Origin: Malus domestica | Lineage: Eukaryota; Streptophyta; Magnoliopsida; Rosales; Rosaceae | Length of the DNA: 64,000 nt | Assembly: GCF_042453785.1 (NCBI RefSeq) | Contig: NC_091673.1 | Span: 16,587,501-16,651,500 of the forward strand | Direction of reading: 5' to 3' | In this document: positions 33,380 to 45,354 of the stretch, piece by piece | Layout of the letters: each line of letters opens with the position of its first letter | Position numbering within the stretch: position 1 is the first letter of the stretch | Translations under genes and position numbers: made by a program | The notes under the pieces: model-generated | Told to the model about the DNA's origin: nothing | Database searches by the model: none | The model's input: the letters and a program-made list of their open reading frames with translations, nothing else

Positions 33380-35010
33380 TTAACTTTCCACATGCTTATT
33401 CTTGAATTGGGTTGGAGGGCTTTCTGCTAGACTTGCTTCAAAGGTTTGAATTTACTTCTTTTATCTGGAGCTAAATTTAATTCAAGGGTGTTGGACACTT
33501 GATCTTGAATCAAACTTGTGATTTCTTCAAGGAACTTCGAAGCTTGATCTTAAATGAAGTTGTATCGTGAGGAGCTTCACATGGCAAATGATCTTCGGCT
33601 TTATCGAGGATGAATCAGCACGTGTTTGTTGCGCTTGTCTCCATATGCTTCAATGTATCATTTTCACTTGCTTTACTTGTTCCCTTGCATAAGTGGTATT
33701 TTCCCTGGTTTTCCCCTACATGTGTGGCATCTTCTCTTGTAGGATTTGTCCCCTGATGCAAGAGTGGAATACAAACCCTTGCATTTGAATGGTTCATCAC
33801 TTTTTGGTGACTGGAGACTCAGCTCCAACAACAGTTGAAGATGACTACTCTTGCCCTCGTCCTTGAATATATGAGATAATCTTGTTCTGGTGTGACTTGT
33901 TTGAAGAAGTATTCTCGGAGAGGAAGAAAACTAAGTATTTCGAGATGCTTTGTTGAAGATGCATTCTCGGAGATGAGGAAGAGTTGGACATTCTTGCAGG
34001 TCTGCCTTGTTATGGAAAACGGAGGTCGACATATATAGAGATTTCTCAATAGCAGGTAGTGGTGCTGTGCCTTTACTCTTGTCAGCAACTGAGGTGTAAT
34101 TAGAACAGTAAGATTTACGCGTTTTCAACTTTGTCAGAGATCTTTGACAAAGTTGCACGCGATATCCAAAAAAGCTGAGATTGCGTTTGAAAAATGCCAA
34201 CAAACTTTATTAAGGAAAATCTGGCTTTTGAAATTCGGAGAGCGGTGCCTTTTCGATCTCTAAACAAATGGCTATGTTGCCTCTTCTTTTATAAAGACAT
34301 CAATTGTGTTCAAGAGTATGCTCAAAAAGTTGCTGCATGTAGAAATTCCTCCATTTTGCACTTCTGAAATTTTATTTGACCTTTTTTTTCTTCATCATTT
34401 CTGAAAATGACTTGCCCATTTAACATTTGCTTAGATTTGAGTCTTAGGAGTGATACAGACGAATAGCGTCAGAATAATATATGGTGCCCGTCCTTCTTAT
34501 CTTCTAATAATCCTCTTACGGTTGGGGACTCTGTGATGAAGAATAACATAATTGCTACTGTGGTAGCTAGGAATCTTCTCACTCCAAAGGATAACATGAT
34601 CATTTCAAAACGGTCTGATGAGTCGGCTGTTCATGACTCATTGGCTCTCAGTGTTCAATGTGTGGGTTCTGCATCCAATATGGGCCAACGCCTACTTGCT
34701 CAAACTCGCTAAGTTGAATCATTGATGGCTGAGGTGACAAGTCTTAAACAAGAGATTAGAGGGCTTAAGCACGAGAATAGAGTGTTACACGTGCTTGCGA
34801 ATAATTACTCTACGAGCATGAAAAGAAAGCTCGACCAGCTGCAGGAATCCAAAAGTTAGATTCAAAGTGATCACTAGAGGTTCGTTGCTAGATTTCGAAA
34901 GCAACTGATGCCTTCCCCTTCTGGTGTTTTGCTAAGTAATGGGGTGTCACATGATCAATCTCCAGTGCCTCCCCTTCTGGGGTACTTCCGAGTACTGAGA
35001 TTTCACATGA
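33380..35010 (+). mobile_element. LARD-like segment with degraded coiled-coil ORF
   Basis: Related in order and sequence to 6,180-7,250. At about 34,525-34,910 a broken plus-strand frame reads a coiled-coil protein: LALSVQCVGSASNMGQRLLA, then VESLMAEVTSLKQEIRGLKH, then YSTSMKRKLDQLQES and FVARFRKQL. It has at least three stops where Gln/Arg codons (TAA, TAG, TGA) have mutated. It is bounded by Copia-like sequence on both sides (33,204-33,330 and from 35,100), so it was probably inserted into the Copia relic. Function of such proteins is unknown. Confidence 0.5.
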
Positions 35011-35099
35011 GCAACCTTTGTGAAGGCTCCATTATGTTTGTTTGTTTTAACTTATGTGTATGTGCATATCTGTAATTTCTTGAAGATATTAATAGATAA

Positions 35100-37100
35100 A
35101 CTTTATTTCATTCAATGTATTGTGCCAAACACAATAAAGCACATACTTCACTAAGATGTGGTACTTTTGGACAAAATATTAATTTATCTTTACCCTTACG
35201 AAGATAAATGATTATTCTTAGTGTCTACATCATTTGAGTATTCAACTCATAATCTTCATATGGTTCTTTTAATATCATAAACATCATGGATAAGATTCGT
35301 GTTGGCAGATTGTTCGATTTGCAATTCGAGACAATATTTCCTTTAACACTTTATAATTTTTCTAGACTCTTCAGGAATTCCAATTTAATATCATCAACTC
35401 TTCAAGAGTTCTAATTTAATATCATCAACCTTTTACAAGAGATTTTAGTATGTTACAACAATATCATAATGATAGTACTCACTAAGGCAATTTATACCAT
35501 TCATTGGTATTGAGTACATATTTTATGATTTACCCTTCGGGGGTTTACTTCAAGCAATTTGAATCCTTCAGGGATTTTCTACACTTCATGACACATTTTC
35601 CTTTGAAATTTATACAGAGCAATTTGCTCCCATGTATACTTGAGGGATTTACTTATGAAGATATAATGTGGGTGACTCACAACCCTTCGTATATAATTCT
35701 CCATTTATATGAACTCGTTTACAAAAGTATAATTTCAGGTTTCAATTAGTAACCTTGTGTCATATCATGTGAGTGTATTACACTGTATTACAAATGCCTA
35801 TATGTAACCTCCTTAGTTCAACATCTTTTGGCTATTTGTATTGTATTCAAATATATATAGGTCTATTTTTCCACGTTCTTACAAAATTATAATGGAATTG
35901 CCTTTCTCCATTTTGGCCAATAATTTTCCTTTTGTCGACGTGACTTAATATTAACACATATCATTGATGAATTTAGTAGCTACTTGTAAAAATCAAAATT
36001 ACTATTGGTTATCATCAATCCGTGATCCCATATTCTCATGTGCATGCGCATGCATAAAATTTTTTCATTTCTTTGGATATCCATTGCCTCTTCAAGGGCA
36101 TGACGTTATATCATCTAGGATAGTCATAATTTAGAGAATGTGGATCATAACCTCCTTTTGAGCGTTATAGAGCTTGGATTTTAATCTCCACTTTTGGGGA
36201 GTTGAGTCATTGGAACCTATACGTCTATCATGCTACATGCATGAGACATCAATATTCCCATGTCCGTGGATTTTCCTTTCTAGGACGTATATCCATGCAG
36301 CGACTGTTATGTTCCTGGCATGCAATAGTTATGTTTCGGAAATGCAATAGTTCAGTAATGCAATATTCTTCTTATTTCGAATTAATGAACCTTTTGAGTC
36401 TAAGGGTCTACCATGCTTCAGGCGTGCAACAGATAAATCATTTACTGCATCATAATTTTGTCCAACAGGGACATCAATTCTTGTAGGCACATTTGCAGCA
36501 AGTGTATATGATTTCATCACTTTCGTTGCATCACTCAATTATTCTTACTTCATTTTCTCATTGATTGCTTCGTGAATCATAAGACAAATTCTCTTTGTTC
36601 TTCTGGAACGGTCTTTTCTCATCATTCTTCTGGAATGATATTTTCTCATCGTTCTTCTGGAACAATGTTATTTTCTCCCCTTAACGGCGGGAAAATTATC
36701 TTATCAAAATGACAGTCCGTAAACCATGCAGTAAACATATCCCCAATCAAGGGTTCTAAATATTGAATGATAGATAGTGTTTAACATCAAATGCCCAATC
36801 GACAATGATGCTTCATTTCAGTACGTTCTGGCAGTGCAATAGGCACATAGATAACACAACCAAAAATTCATAAATGTATAATGTTTGGCTAGTGCCTAAA
36901 CAAGAGTTATACTGAGAAATATCGATGTTTGGTAACTGGTCTCAACCAAACTTAATAGTGAATTATGTAAAATGACATGTCTCCATGTCAAAACTAATAA
37001 TTCCGTTTTCATGAGTAGAGCGCATGTAATCAATTTCATCCGTTTAATAAATGCTTCTGCTAAACCATTTTGAGTATGGACATAAGGAACTTCTGATCCT
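35100..37100 (-). pseudogene. Decayed Copia pol sequence
   Basis: Patches align by eye with the Copia at 40-55 kb: TGTGCCAAACACAATAAAGC near 35,121 with 41,337 (RNase H region), and on the minus strand 36,329-36,538 (VPTRIDVPVGQNYDAVNDLS) with 48,129-48,300 (VRMDVPVGQ). 36,690-36,780 also matches 48,425-48,510. Many stops and deletions are present, so no domain is intact. Confidence 0.6.
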
Positions 37101-37359
37101 TATTAAATAGTCTGTGGACTGAGACTCTTATGTCCTTTATTACAATTAAGTTGAGGCACAACGACACTTCAAACTTACGGTACTCATCAAGGAATTTCAT
37201 GTCCTGATCTTCAGGATCAAGGGACTTCATGCCCCGATCTTTTTGCATGATGGAACTTCAAGTCCAATCATTTTTATATGTTGAGGATCAAGAAACTGCA
37301 TGTTCTAATCTGATCAAGGAACTTCAGGTCCAGTATGTACTTATTGTAACAAAAATAAG

Positions 37360-37795
37360 TATAGTAAATAAATTAAAGCAATAGGCGGTAATTCCAGCCA
37401 TAATGAATAAATTGCATTTAAGTGAATAAAGCTTGTGACAAGGGCTTTAATTCAGTACCATCAAAACTTAAAGCAATAGGCGGTAACACCATTAATAGTA
37501 AATCAATTGCTTTAAAGTAAATAGAACTTGTGAAAGGATTTTAAACCAACATCATTCACATAAATCAAAACTTAAAGCAGTGGGCGGTAAAACCGTCCAT
37601 GATAAATAAATTGCTTTAAAGTAAATAAAGCTTGTGACAAGGGCTTTGATTCAGCACCGTTCACATAAATATCAAAACTTTAAAGTAAAGGGTAATAATT
37701 CTATCAACTGTAAATAAATTGCCTTAAATAAATAGAACTTGTGACATAGGCTTTAAACCAACACCATGCACATAAATATGCCAAAACAGAAAATG
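37360..37795. repeat. Tandem repeats, unit about 100 bp
   Basis: About four units carry AAAACTTAAAGCAATAGGCGG, TAAATTGCTTTAAAGTAAAT and a (G)CTTGTGACAAGGGCTTT(A/G)ATTCAG-like block. They lie in the gag-leader part of the Copia relic, the same relative place as the 53,560-53,850 repeats in the second Copia element. Confidence 0.75.
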
Positions 37796-38319
37796 CAATG
37801 ATTAAGTCCTCATCTTTTGCTTTTTCTTTTTCTTGGTCTGCCACTTCTTTTGTTTGTTTCCTTTTATTTTTATTTTTATTTCACAGTTCTGAAGTCATTT
37901 TGGTTACTCAGGAAATTATAGTAACAATAAGTTCCAATTGGTGTTCCTCCTCCGGTGAGTTTCGAAAAAGTTGAAATAGTTCCCATAAGTTTTGGAGTCA
38001 AGAATGTCTGTGACTTATGAGAAGATCAAACCGTTAGATTTAGTTCAAATTTTAGTACGATATGGATAAGAGGATACCGAACAACGTTTGTGAAGAAACA
38101 ATTTCGATCTGAGCTACCGAAATAGAGTTTTGGTACTCATAAGGTGACTGTCCAGTTTTCTGCGGAAATTGGAAACTGGTTTGGTATTTCAGACATCTGC
38201 GACGATCGCACCGTTAAAGTTTTCTGAAATTTAGATATGTTGTAGATATTGAGCGGACGAACAACTTTCAAGAAGAACGTATTTCAATCCGAGCTCCGCA
38301 AAGAATAATATACAGTCAT

Positions 38320-38323
<4 letters not shown>

Positions 38324-38355
<32 letters not shown>
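38324..38355. repeat. (TA)n microsatellite
   Basis: About 15 TA dinucleotides next to the right LTR of the Copia relic. Likely hypervariable. Confidence 0.85.
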
Positions 38356-38358
<3 letters not shown>

Positions 38359-38498
38359 CTTCAGGAAAATCAGTAGTACAAAGATTTTAAGATGAAATGA
38401 AAAGATTTTCTTATCTGTGAGATTCCAGGCAATAGAGGTGAACATGATTTGTGGTGTTGTGCTTTCCACTGACATAAGAGCTTCTCGTGTTGATAACG

Positions 38499-38880
38499 TG
38501 TTGTAAAATCAACTATGTGTGCAGTGGAATAAATAAATAAGACACAAAATTTACAAGGTTCCTCTACAGTCAGTGTGACTAGAGTACGTTCTCGGGACAG
38601 CAGTGGTGCTTTCATTATAATCTGAAATAATAAGAGTACAAAGATAACTCTCTCTATTATCTCCTCTCATCTTCCTCTCTTTTCTCTCTTCCTTTCTTCC
38701 TTCCTATCTCTCCCATGAGTCTCTCACTTTCATCTCCCAATCTTTTGTTGTGTTCCATAAGACGTGCTTTTATAGAAGCAAATCACAAGCAACATAGTGA
38801 AAGGCTTACTATATGCATGTGAGTATTTACTATACACATTACTATACACATGTGGGCAAACATACCCACTATTTACAACA
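38499..38880 (-). repeat. Right LTR of Copia relic
   Basis: 382 bp, TG..CA ends, uninterrupted partner of 32,477-33,203. It is the 5' LTR in the element's sense and is followed on the minus strand by CGTTATCAACACGAG, a probable primer-binding region. Confidence 0.9.
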
Positions 38881-39391
38881 CTTTTTATTTTTTGTGTTAA
38901 TATTAGGGGGCTTTATGTACAAGTTGGGCCCAGACTGTCTTTTCTTTCTTTCAAACTGATTTTTATTTGTCAAAGACCGCATTAGGATGTGTAGCATTCT
39001 TATGAGAAATGATAATTGCAATTTTTTAAGTGGAATGACATTATCATCGGATTAAATAATTAGTGGATAAGAGAAGGAGAATCGATGAGAATCGAACATA
39101 TACTATAATGCATGATTATTTTTTGCTATTGTGTAAAGCGTTAACATTTTTTTTTGTTTATTCATTTTGTGATCTTTTATTTATGTGATTGATATATGTA
39201 TGTTTTTATTTCCTTTTTGTTTTGTAAATAGAATTGTATGTAACACATATTTTAGTCTTTTAGTGGGGGATGTGCAATAAAACTTGGGACTTATACGATA
39301 ATGAAAGAAGTAATTCGACTAAACACGAATACGATCTCTTAAAGTCTTCTTCCATAAAAGGAATAAACAACTCTTTGAAGACAACTTCACA

Positions 39392-39994
39392 ATGCAGCAA
39401 TCTATGGCTGCAAAAGAATGGTATGATGCCTTAAAGTCTGTATGTTCTAATGTTCTTAAGATGCAAGTGTCTTTGGCTTGGGATCCACCTATTGGAAAGA
39501 AGGTGAAGCTTAATGTGGACGGTTCTCAGATCAATACTACTGGAAATATAAGTGCAAGAGTTCTTAGAGACAACATTGGTGATTGGCTATTCTCTGTCAA
39601 CTTGGGCAAAGGTCAGGTAGTTGATACTGAAATTTGGGGGCTATATTTTGGACTGAAACTTACAGTTGACAAGAGTATTTCACGATTATGTGAGGAGATG
39701 GATTCAGCTTTTATGGTTAATTTAATCAATAATATGACTGATACCAGTTTTCATCCTCTTGCCAACATCATTGATCTATGTAGACAACTTATGACACGCA
39801 TAGCCGAATGCGAGTTAGTGCATGTTTATCGGGAGAAGAACATGGTGGTAGATGACATTCCCAATTGGAGCTATTTAATGGATCTTGGGTGCCATTATTT
39901 TGAGAATCCTCCTGATTGGATTGGAACTCGATTATTTGATGATATGATGGAAGTCCCTAAGACTCGAATTATCTGTAATAACTCTTTGAGCTAG
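39392..39994 (+). CDS. RNase H-like protein, probably LINE-derived
   Basis: Uninterrupted 200-residue frame with an RVT_3/RNase H fold. It has KLNVDGSQ (first catalytic Asp), TEIWGLYFGLKL (Glu), LCEEMDSAFMVNLI (Asp) and HVYREKNMVVDDIPN, where the family usually has HVxREaNxxAD(xLA). It therefore keeps four acidic positions. The family is the C-terminal part of plant non-LTR elements, often annotated as putative ribonuclease H At1g65750-like. No reverse transcriptase lies upstream, so it is either a recent LINE fragment or a stand-alone copy. It starts at the first ATG and stops at TAG. It sits between two Copia relics; no promoter is evident. Confidence 0.6.
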   Translation: MQQSMAAKEWYDALKSVCSNVLKMQVSLAWDPPIGKKVKLNVDGSQINTTGNISARVLRDNIGDWLFSVNLGKGQVVDTEIWGLYFGLKLTVDKSISRLCEEMDSAFMVNLINNMTDTSFHPLANIIDLCRQLMTRIAECELVHVYREKNMVVDDIPNWSYLMDLGCHYFENPPDWIGTRLFDDMMEVPKTRIICNNSLS

Positions 39995-40095
39995 TTTATG
40001 TAGTGATCCACCCCCTTATTTTACCAAAAAAAAGAGAGGGTATTCTTCCATAAAACCAACTAACTATATCAACAATGCTCAACCCAAAAAATTAA

Positions 40096-40398
40096 AATAT
40101 CACATTATAACTTTAGTAGCTATAACACAAAGGATGGCAGATAAAGAGAGGGAGAGAGATATACTGATATTATTTATTTGATTCTTTGTTTTGCAGTGTG
40201 TTTTGATAACACACGAATCACTCTATTTATAGAGCTACTCCCATGAGAACATCCAAAAATGATATGATGGCTTCTTTTGACAATATTACATAACAACAAA
40301 TATATCACTATCATTTTCACCTTTTCCCAAATGCATGTGGAATGTGGGCATACTAATGCATGTAGGATGTGGGCATACACCATATAGCTTTTACAACA
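40096..40398 (-). repeat. Left (3') LTR of the second Copia, truncated
   Basis: Matches the right LTR from ATATCACATTATAAC to CTTTTACAACA, including GATAACACACGAATCACTCT. It holds an extra copy of TGTGGGCATAC..ATGCATGT (about 24 bp) and lacks the outer end present at 54,101-54,165. Confidence 0.82.
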
Positions 40399-41059
40399 CT
40401 CCCCCTTGGATGCTCACATATCAACATCACTTGCCTCGTTAAAACTTTGCTTGGAAAAACCCAGTGGGAAAAAAAAACCATAGCGAAGGAAAAAGAGTAC
40501 AACTTTACCTTGATCGTTGATATAATGTTATGTAAGCTTATGTTGCCTCGTTAAAACCTTGATAGGAAAAACCGAGTGGGGAAAAATCCTAATCGAAGGA
40601 AAAATAGTACAAATGCATGTATCATGGATGCTCCCCATGAATTATATCTCCCCCTGATTCTGCATTCTTCAAATTTAGTTTATTGGTAAGCCGACGTAAT
40701 TTGATTCCCTGCACTAACTTCCGAAATGTACACTTTGGTAAATATTTGGTGAACAAATCTGCTAGATTTTCATTGGAACATATTTGTCTGACTTCAATAA
40801 CTTTAGCCTTTTGAAGCTCATGTGCACTAAAAAACTTTGGAGATATGTGTTTAGTCTTATCGCCTTTGATGAATCATTCCTTCATTTGGGCAACACAAGC
40901 TGCATTATCTTCATGGATGACAGTTAGAGTGTTTGTCTGTGAAGTTATACCATATGAATTTCAGATATGATGGATCATTGATCTTAACCAAGAACATTCA
41001 CGACTTGGCTCATGTAAAGCAAGTATTTCCGAGTGATTGGAAGATGTAGCAACTAGTGT

Positions 41060-41443
41060 TTACTTTGTTGAGCGCCATGAGATTTTTGTATCTCCATTAG
41101 TGAATACATATCCAGTTTGTGAGTGGGCTTTATGCAGATCAGAGAGGAAACCAGCATCTGAATATCCGGCAAGGATCTGGTCATTTGTGGATTTCTCTAA
41201 GTATACGAGACCCATGTCTGTTATCCCACAAAGGTATCGCAAAACATCTTTGATTCCTTTCCAATGGCGAATTATTGGAGCAGAGCTATACCTTGCTAAC
41301 AGGTTAATTGAAAAAGTTATATCTGGTCGAGTACATTGTGCTAAATACAATAAAGCACTTATTGCACTCAGATATGGTACTTCTGGACCAAAGACCATTT
41401 CATCATCTTCTTTTGGATGAAATGAATCTTTCTTAATGTCCAA
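41060..41443 (-). pseudogene. Copia RT C-terminal / RNase H region
   Basis: Open frame reading the region after the RT palm: PYLSAISALLYLAQCTRPDI, then SAPIIRHWKGIKDVLRYLCG and ending SDAGFLSDLHKAHSQTGYVF, with the SDAD/W-like RNase H start seen as YSDAGF. It begins directly at the CACTA insertion point (41,456). Its frame resumes on the far side of that element when a single ACC is kept, so it was contiguous with 47,172-47,567 before the insertion. Confidence 0.85.
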
Positions 41444-42045
41444 AGAACGAATGACCCACTAGTAAAAAAAACACTTTGCGCGACGCAGGTCTTTCATCAT
41501 GCAAAGTCAAAAAACCGTTGTGCAAACATTAGCGCAACGAACTTTCGTCGCGCATCAACCGTCGCATCAAGGCAGTGATAGAAGGGTTTGCGCAACAAAG
41601 AAGTAACCTACATCGCGCAAATCTACTTTGCACGATGCAGGCCCTACGTCACGCAAAACTACTTTGCGCGACGTAGGGCTGCGTCGCGCAAAGTAGTTTT
41701 GCGCGACGAAGAAGTAACATACGTCATGCAAACCCTTTTTTTTTTTTTTTTTTGCAAAATTTTATTTATTTACTTTTTAATAAATATTATAATTAAATTC
41801 TAAACAATAATTAATAAACCAAGAAAAAGTATTTAATTATAAAATATATGAAAATGTACATACAAGATGTCCGAATAAAAAAGAAAAATCTACAACAAGT
41901 AGTCTTCTAGGTTTGATGCTTAATGTTTTCTTCTATTACAAATTCTCTCCAGGTAAGATTAATTGGTTAAACTGAATTATCAATTAAAATGTACTTTTAT
42001 TGATAATTTCAGGGTGTAACACGATCATCGGCATGCCATGCATGA

Positions 42046-42179
42046 GTTAATTAAGCTTTAAGCTCATGCAATCGAGAAACGTATTCCTAGCCCGTGATGA
42101 CCTTGCCCCCTCTTCTGCAAATTTTTCTGGATCTTCCAGTTCCTCTAAATGCAAACTTATCGAAGATTTCTCATGTGCT
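42046..42179 (-). pseudogene. Exon-like open stretch of unknown origin inside the CACTA element
   Basis: Downstream of an AG acceptor (TTTACAG at about 42,180-42,186, minus strand) a frame reads HLEELEDPEKFAEEGARSSR, then ARNTFLDCMSLKLN before TAA. Composition is coding-like, acidic then basic. I do not recognise the family. It follows the NDUFA9 exons in the same orientation but does not match the expected C-terminal part of that protein. Confidence 0.35.
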
Positions 42180-42523
42180 GTAAATTCATATCAGTAAAAC
42201 AATTCAAAGTGACTATCATAGATGCTCTAGTTGGGCAACAAAAATACTTGTGAAAAGAATACTTGTTCCAAAAAATTATAGGAACAAAGCAAAGGAGGCT
42301 GACATATTTTTCCTGCCTTTCATCATGTAGGACATTTGTAAGTAATAAGAAAAAGGAAAATAAAAGTTAGAAGATAGGTTACATCTTTCAGTGAGAAACT
42401 TAAGGAAGTAAATAACTTTCAATGAAGGTTCAGAAAAAGATATGTCCATGAGCAATGTTGTTAAATTACAAAATTTGAAAAATTAAAATAAATTGGCATT
42501 CAATTGATAGATTGAAGACATAC

Positions 42524-44049
42524 TTAGTAGATCCATTCCCAACAAGCGGAAGAAAGCCATATTTTTTCTCAAAAAAGGCCTAACGATTCAAAATCCGATC
42601 CGCAGTACCAACCATCACAGCAAGTCTCAAAATGGTGGCCTATTGATGAAAGTGATTGTTAGACACTGCTCCTTAAATAAGCATGCCAACATACAAGAAG
42701 GAAAAGAAATAACTTTACCTCAGGCAATTCACTAAAAACAGCTTCCTCTGCAGCAGCTTTAGTCCTTAGGAATCTGGAGGGGGACAAGGAAGATGCCCCC
42801 AAGCAAGAAACTTGAATAAATCTCATGATAACCCCATGTTCTTTGGAAATCTGCAGAAATATAGAGATTAAAAAGAAGACCGATATGTGTCTAACAATAA
42901 AACCTGAATAAATGACATCCAACTTTTATATCTCCACCAATTGGATATTGAACAGAATTTCAGATCCTGAAAGACACTTCTATCTATCTTGAAAGAAAAG
43001 TCCAATTGCAAGCAGGCTAAATAGTTGCATTGCAGACTGCAACTTGTGTGTAGAAGTGTATGATACACAACAAACTATTGTAACTGTGGCAAAATAATCT
43101 TGATAAACACTTTTTTACTATTTTTGTTAAGGATGATGCTTTGGGAACCAACTTTTAAGAGAAGTACATGGCAGTAGGATCAGAAGCAGCACAGGAACAA
43201 AAATAATGTCATGAATGTAAATGCAGGATACCTACCGTTGCCAGTTGTTGCGCCATGGAATGATTCACTTCCTCAAAGCTAAAGTTTCTTGTCTCATGAT
43301 CCCTCATTGCCAAGCTACAAAGCGTTCCTTCATTGAATCCAAAGATTAAAGTATCTTTAATATATAAAGTCACGACTCAAGAATGCATACCAATGAGATT
43401 GATAACCACGTTTGCTTTTGCAATGACTGCCTTAATTGAATCTTCATCTCGCGGATTGTATTTCATTGGTCCAATCTGAGTAAGTGAAATGTGAGAACAT
43501 CAAAAACATAATAATTGAAGAATGGAGAAAAATTAGTTCCCCAATCAAGAAGGAACATTAACTAAGAAACAACACAAATTACCCTACCTGTCCCAAATCC
43601 CCCATTAACTTGGGGTGACGATAGGAGTCCTTAGAACCACGAAAAGGAACTAACACTTGACTTCCCGTTTTGGCTAGAAGAGAAGTAAAGAATCAGCACC
43701 AGCATGCTTGACAGATACTACAAACACTTAAGGGATGTTTGGTATTCTTCTTGAATTTGATTTTTGAAAACCATAAATTATCCTCAAGGTAAAAGCCAAA
43801 CAACCCATTATACTTCTGTCATTTTTTCAAGGATAAAATACAAAATCACATTTCCCCAGATCAAGTTCAGTCCAACAATCACCTACTAGAAATGTTCTCA
43901 ATCATAACAATCACAGACTGAAACAATGCATACATGCAATTCAATGGAATTCCAATTAAACAAATTTATTGACAATTAGCTCACCAAGTTGTTGCACAAG
44001 ATAACACCCAAGGAACCCCGTAGATCCAAAGACTGCAGCAACAATGCCA
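42524..44049 (-). pseudogene. NDUFA9: Captured NDUFA9-type complex I 39-kDa subunit, truncated
   Basis: Six exon-like pieces on the minus strand read the NAD(P)-binding SDR-like subunit of mitochondrial complex I in order. 44,049-43,985: GIVAAVFGSTGFLGCYLVQQ. 43,673-43,588: KTGSQVLVPFRGSKDS then KLMGDLGQ. 43,475-43,391: IGPMKYNPRDEDSIKAVIAK then VVINLIG. About 43,306-43,236: RDHETRNFSFEEVNHSMAQQ. 42,850-42,719: KEHGVIMRFIQVSCLGASSL. 42,639-42,524: ATIL.. then KKYGFLPLVG. A TAG at 42,580-42,582 replaces the expected Trp, and the acceptor of the fourth exon reads AA where AG is expected (43,307-43,308). The mitochondrial presequence and C-terminal third are absent. Introns are retained, so capture was from genomic DNA. 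The C-T-rich stretch at 44,820-44,970 (minus sense) resembles a 5' leader. Confidence 0.9.
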
Positions 44050-45354
44050 CTGAAAATAGACAGATTATTTTCCAAATAACATAAACAACACAATCATGTG
44101 AAACACGTACAACCGAGTTTCGATATCTATGTTTGCTGGGTTTTCTTTATCTGCATAGTTAAAGCATTATTAGCACATTATCTTCACTCTTCACCCGGCA
44201 CATTCATAAAACATTTTTGTTTTCTCAAGAATTCAGCTGGTTATTAGCTTCTTAAAAGTTGCATTCCATCTTTAATGACAACTTTACTTACTGAGAAAAA
44301 TATAAGAAATCTATCCTACCCTAATGGGCTCATATAGTTCATACATTCAATAAAAGAAATAACTTCGACAAAAGGTTTACTTTTCCTACATTTTCCCAGA
44401 AAACTAACGGAGCAACAACAATTAAACATTCTAACTCTTTCAATAATATTCAATGTAGTACACAGAGACGAGATCCGATACAGAAATTCTTCCAAATGCT
44501 TATCACACCCAGAGATTCATGATGTCAAATTTACCAAAGTTTACTTGGTTTTTCATTCACACTCACAACGCACAACACCATCAACATCTTAATATTCGAT
44601 TTAACACTAAAACCCTAAAATTCCTAACCCCAAAATTTGATTTAACACTAAAACCCCCAATTTCTAATTTAATTTTCAAGATTGAATCTAATTACAATAC
44701 CAAAATCTTCAAGTTAAGGCATTAAAGCCTGATTCTGACCTTAGAAAGAAGAAAAATTAAGAATTAAGAAAAGATAGATACATGGGTCAATCTTCAGCGT
44801 GTTGCTGCCTGTTGGCTGGGTGCAGTCGGGATGGATGGAAAGAATATGAGGAGAGAGACCGAGTGAGAGAGAGGGAGAAAGACCGAGTGAAAGAGAGGGA
44901 GAGAGGGTGAGATGAGAGAGAGGGAGAGAGAGGGAAGAGAGAGACCGAGTGAGAGAGAGGGAAAATAGACGTAGGTATACATTTTTTACAAATGGCCTAT
45001 TTTTTAACAATTGGGAAAGTTTAAAATAACCGTCTATTGTTAACAAGTGCCCCGCCAAAATTTTAACAATGGCGGAATGAAAGTGCACATCTTGATGTCG
45101 TGCAAAACAAGGTACTTTTTTTTATAAAAAAAAATTACTATAAAATTTACTAAAAATGTAATTTTACTTTCTTCAAATTCAATTTTTTTTACATAAAACC
45201 CACAATAATATATTTTTTCTAACAAAAACCCGACCCAAACTACAATAATAAATTTAAAACTACTTAATAAATATGCATATCATTCAATTTCTTAAGTGTT
45301 ACACGTACAAAATAAATAAATTTAAAGCTACTTAATAAATATATATATATACCA

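Larger units (their letters stand above)
32477..38880 (-). mobile_element. Copia LTR retrotransposon relic with two LTRs
   Basis: Two LTRs (32,477-33,203 and 38,499-38,880) both run from TGTTGTAAAATC to ATTTACAACA on the plus strand. They are flanked by the same 5-bp repeat CTTTT (32,472-32,476 and 38,881-38,885), so the insertion is complete. Orientation is minus: next to the right LTR is TTATCAACACG, a primer-binding-like site also found in the Copia element ending at 55,558. The left LTR is preceded (minus sense) by a purine-rich CCAAGGATGAG. Internal sequence is heavily decayed. It matches the other Copia only in patches (35,100-37,080) and carries a LARD-like segment (33,380-35,010). No protein can be made. 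Confidence 0.88.

Noticed and set aside
44741..45000. Leu/Ser-rich minus-strand ORFs
   Set aside because: They arise from a GAGAGA-rich stretch that looks like a CT-rich 5' leader near the captured NDUFA9 exons.
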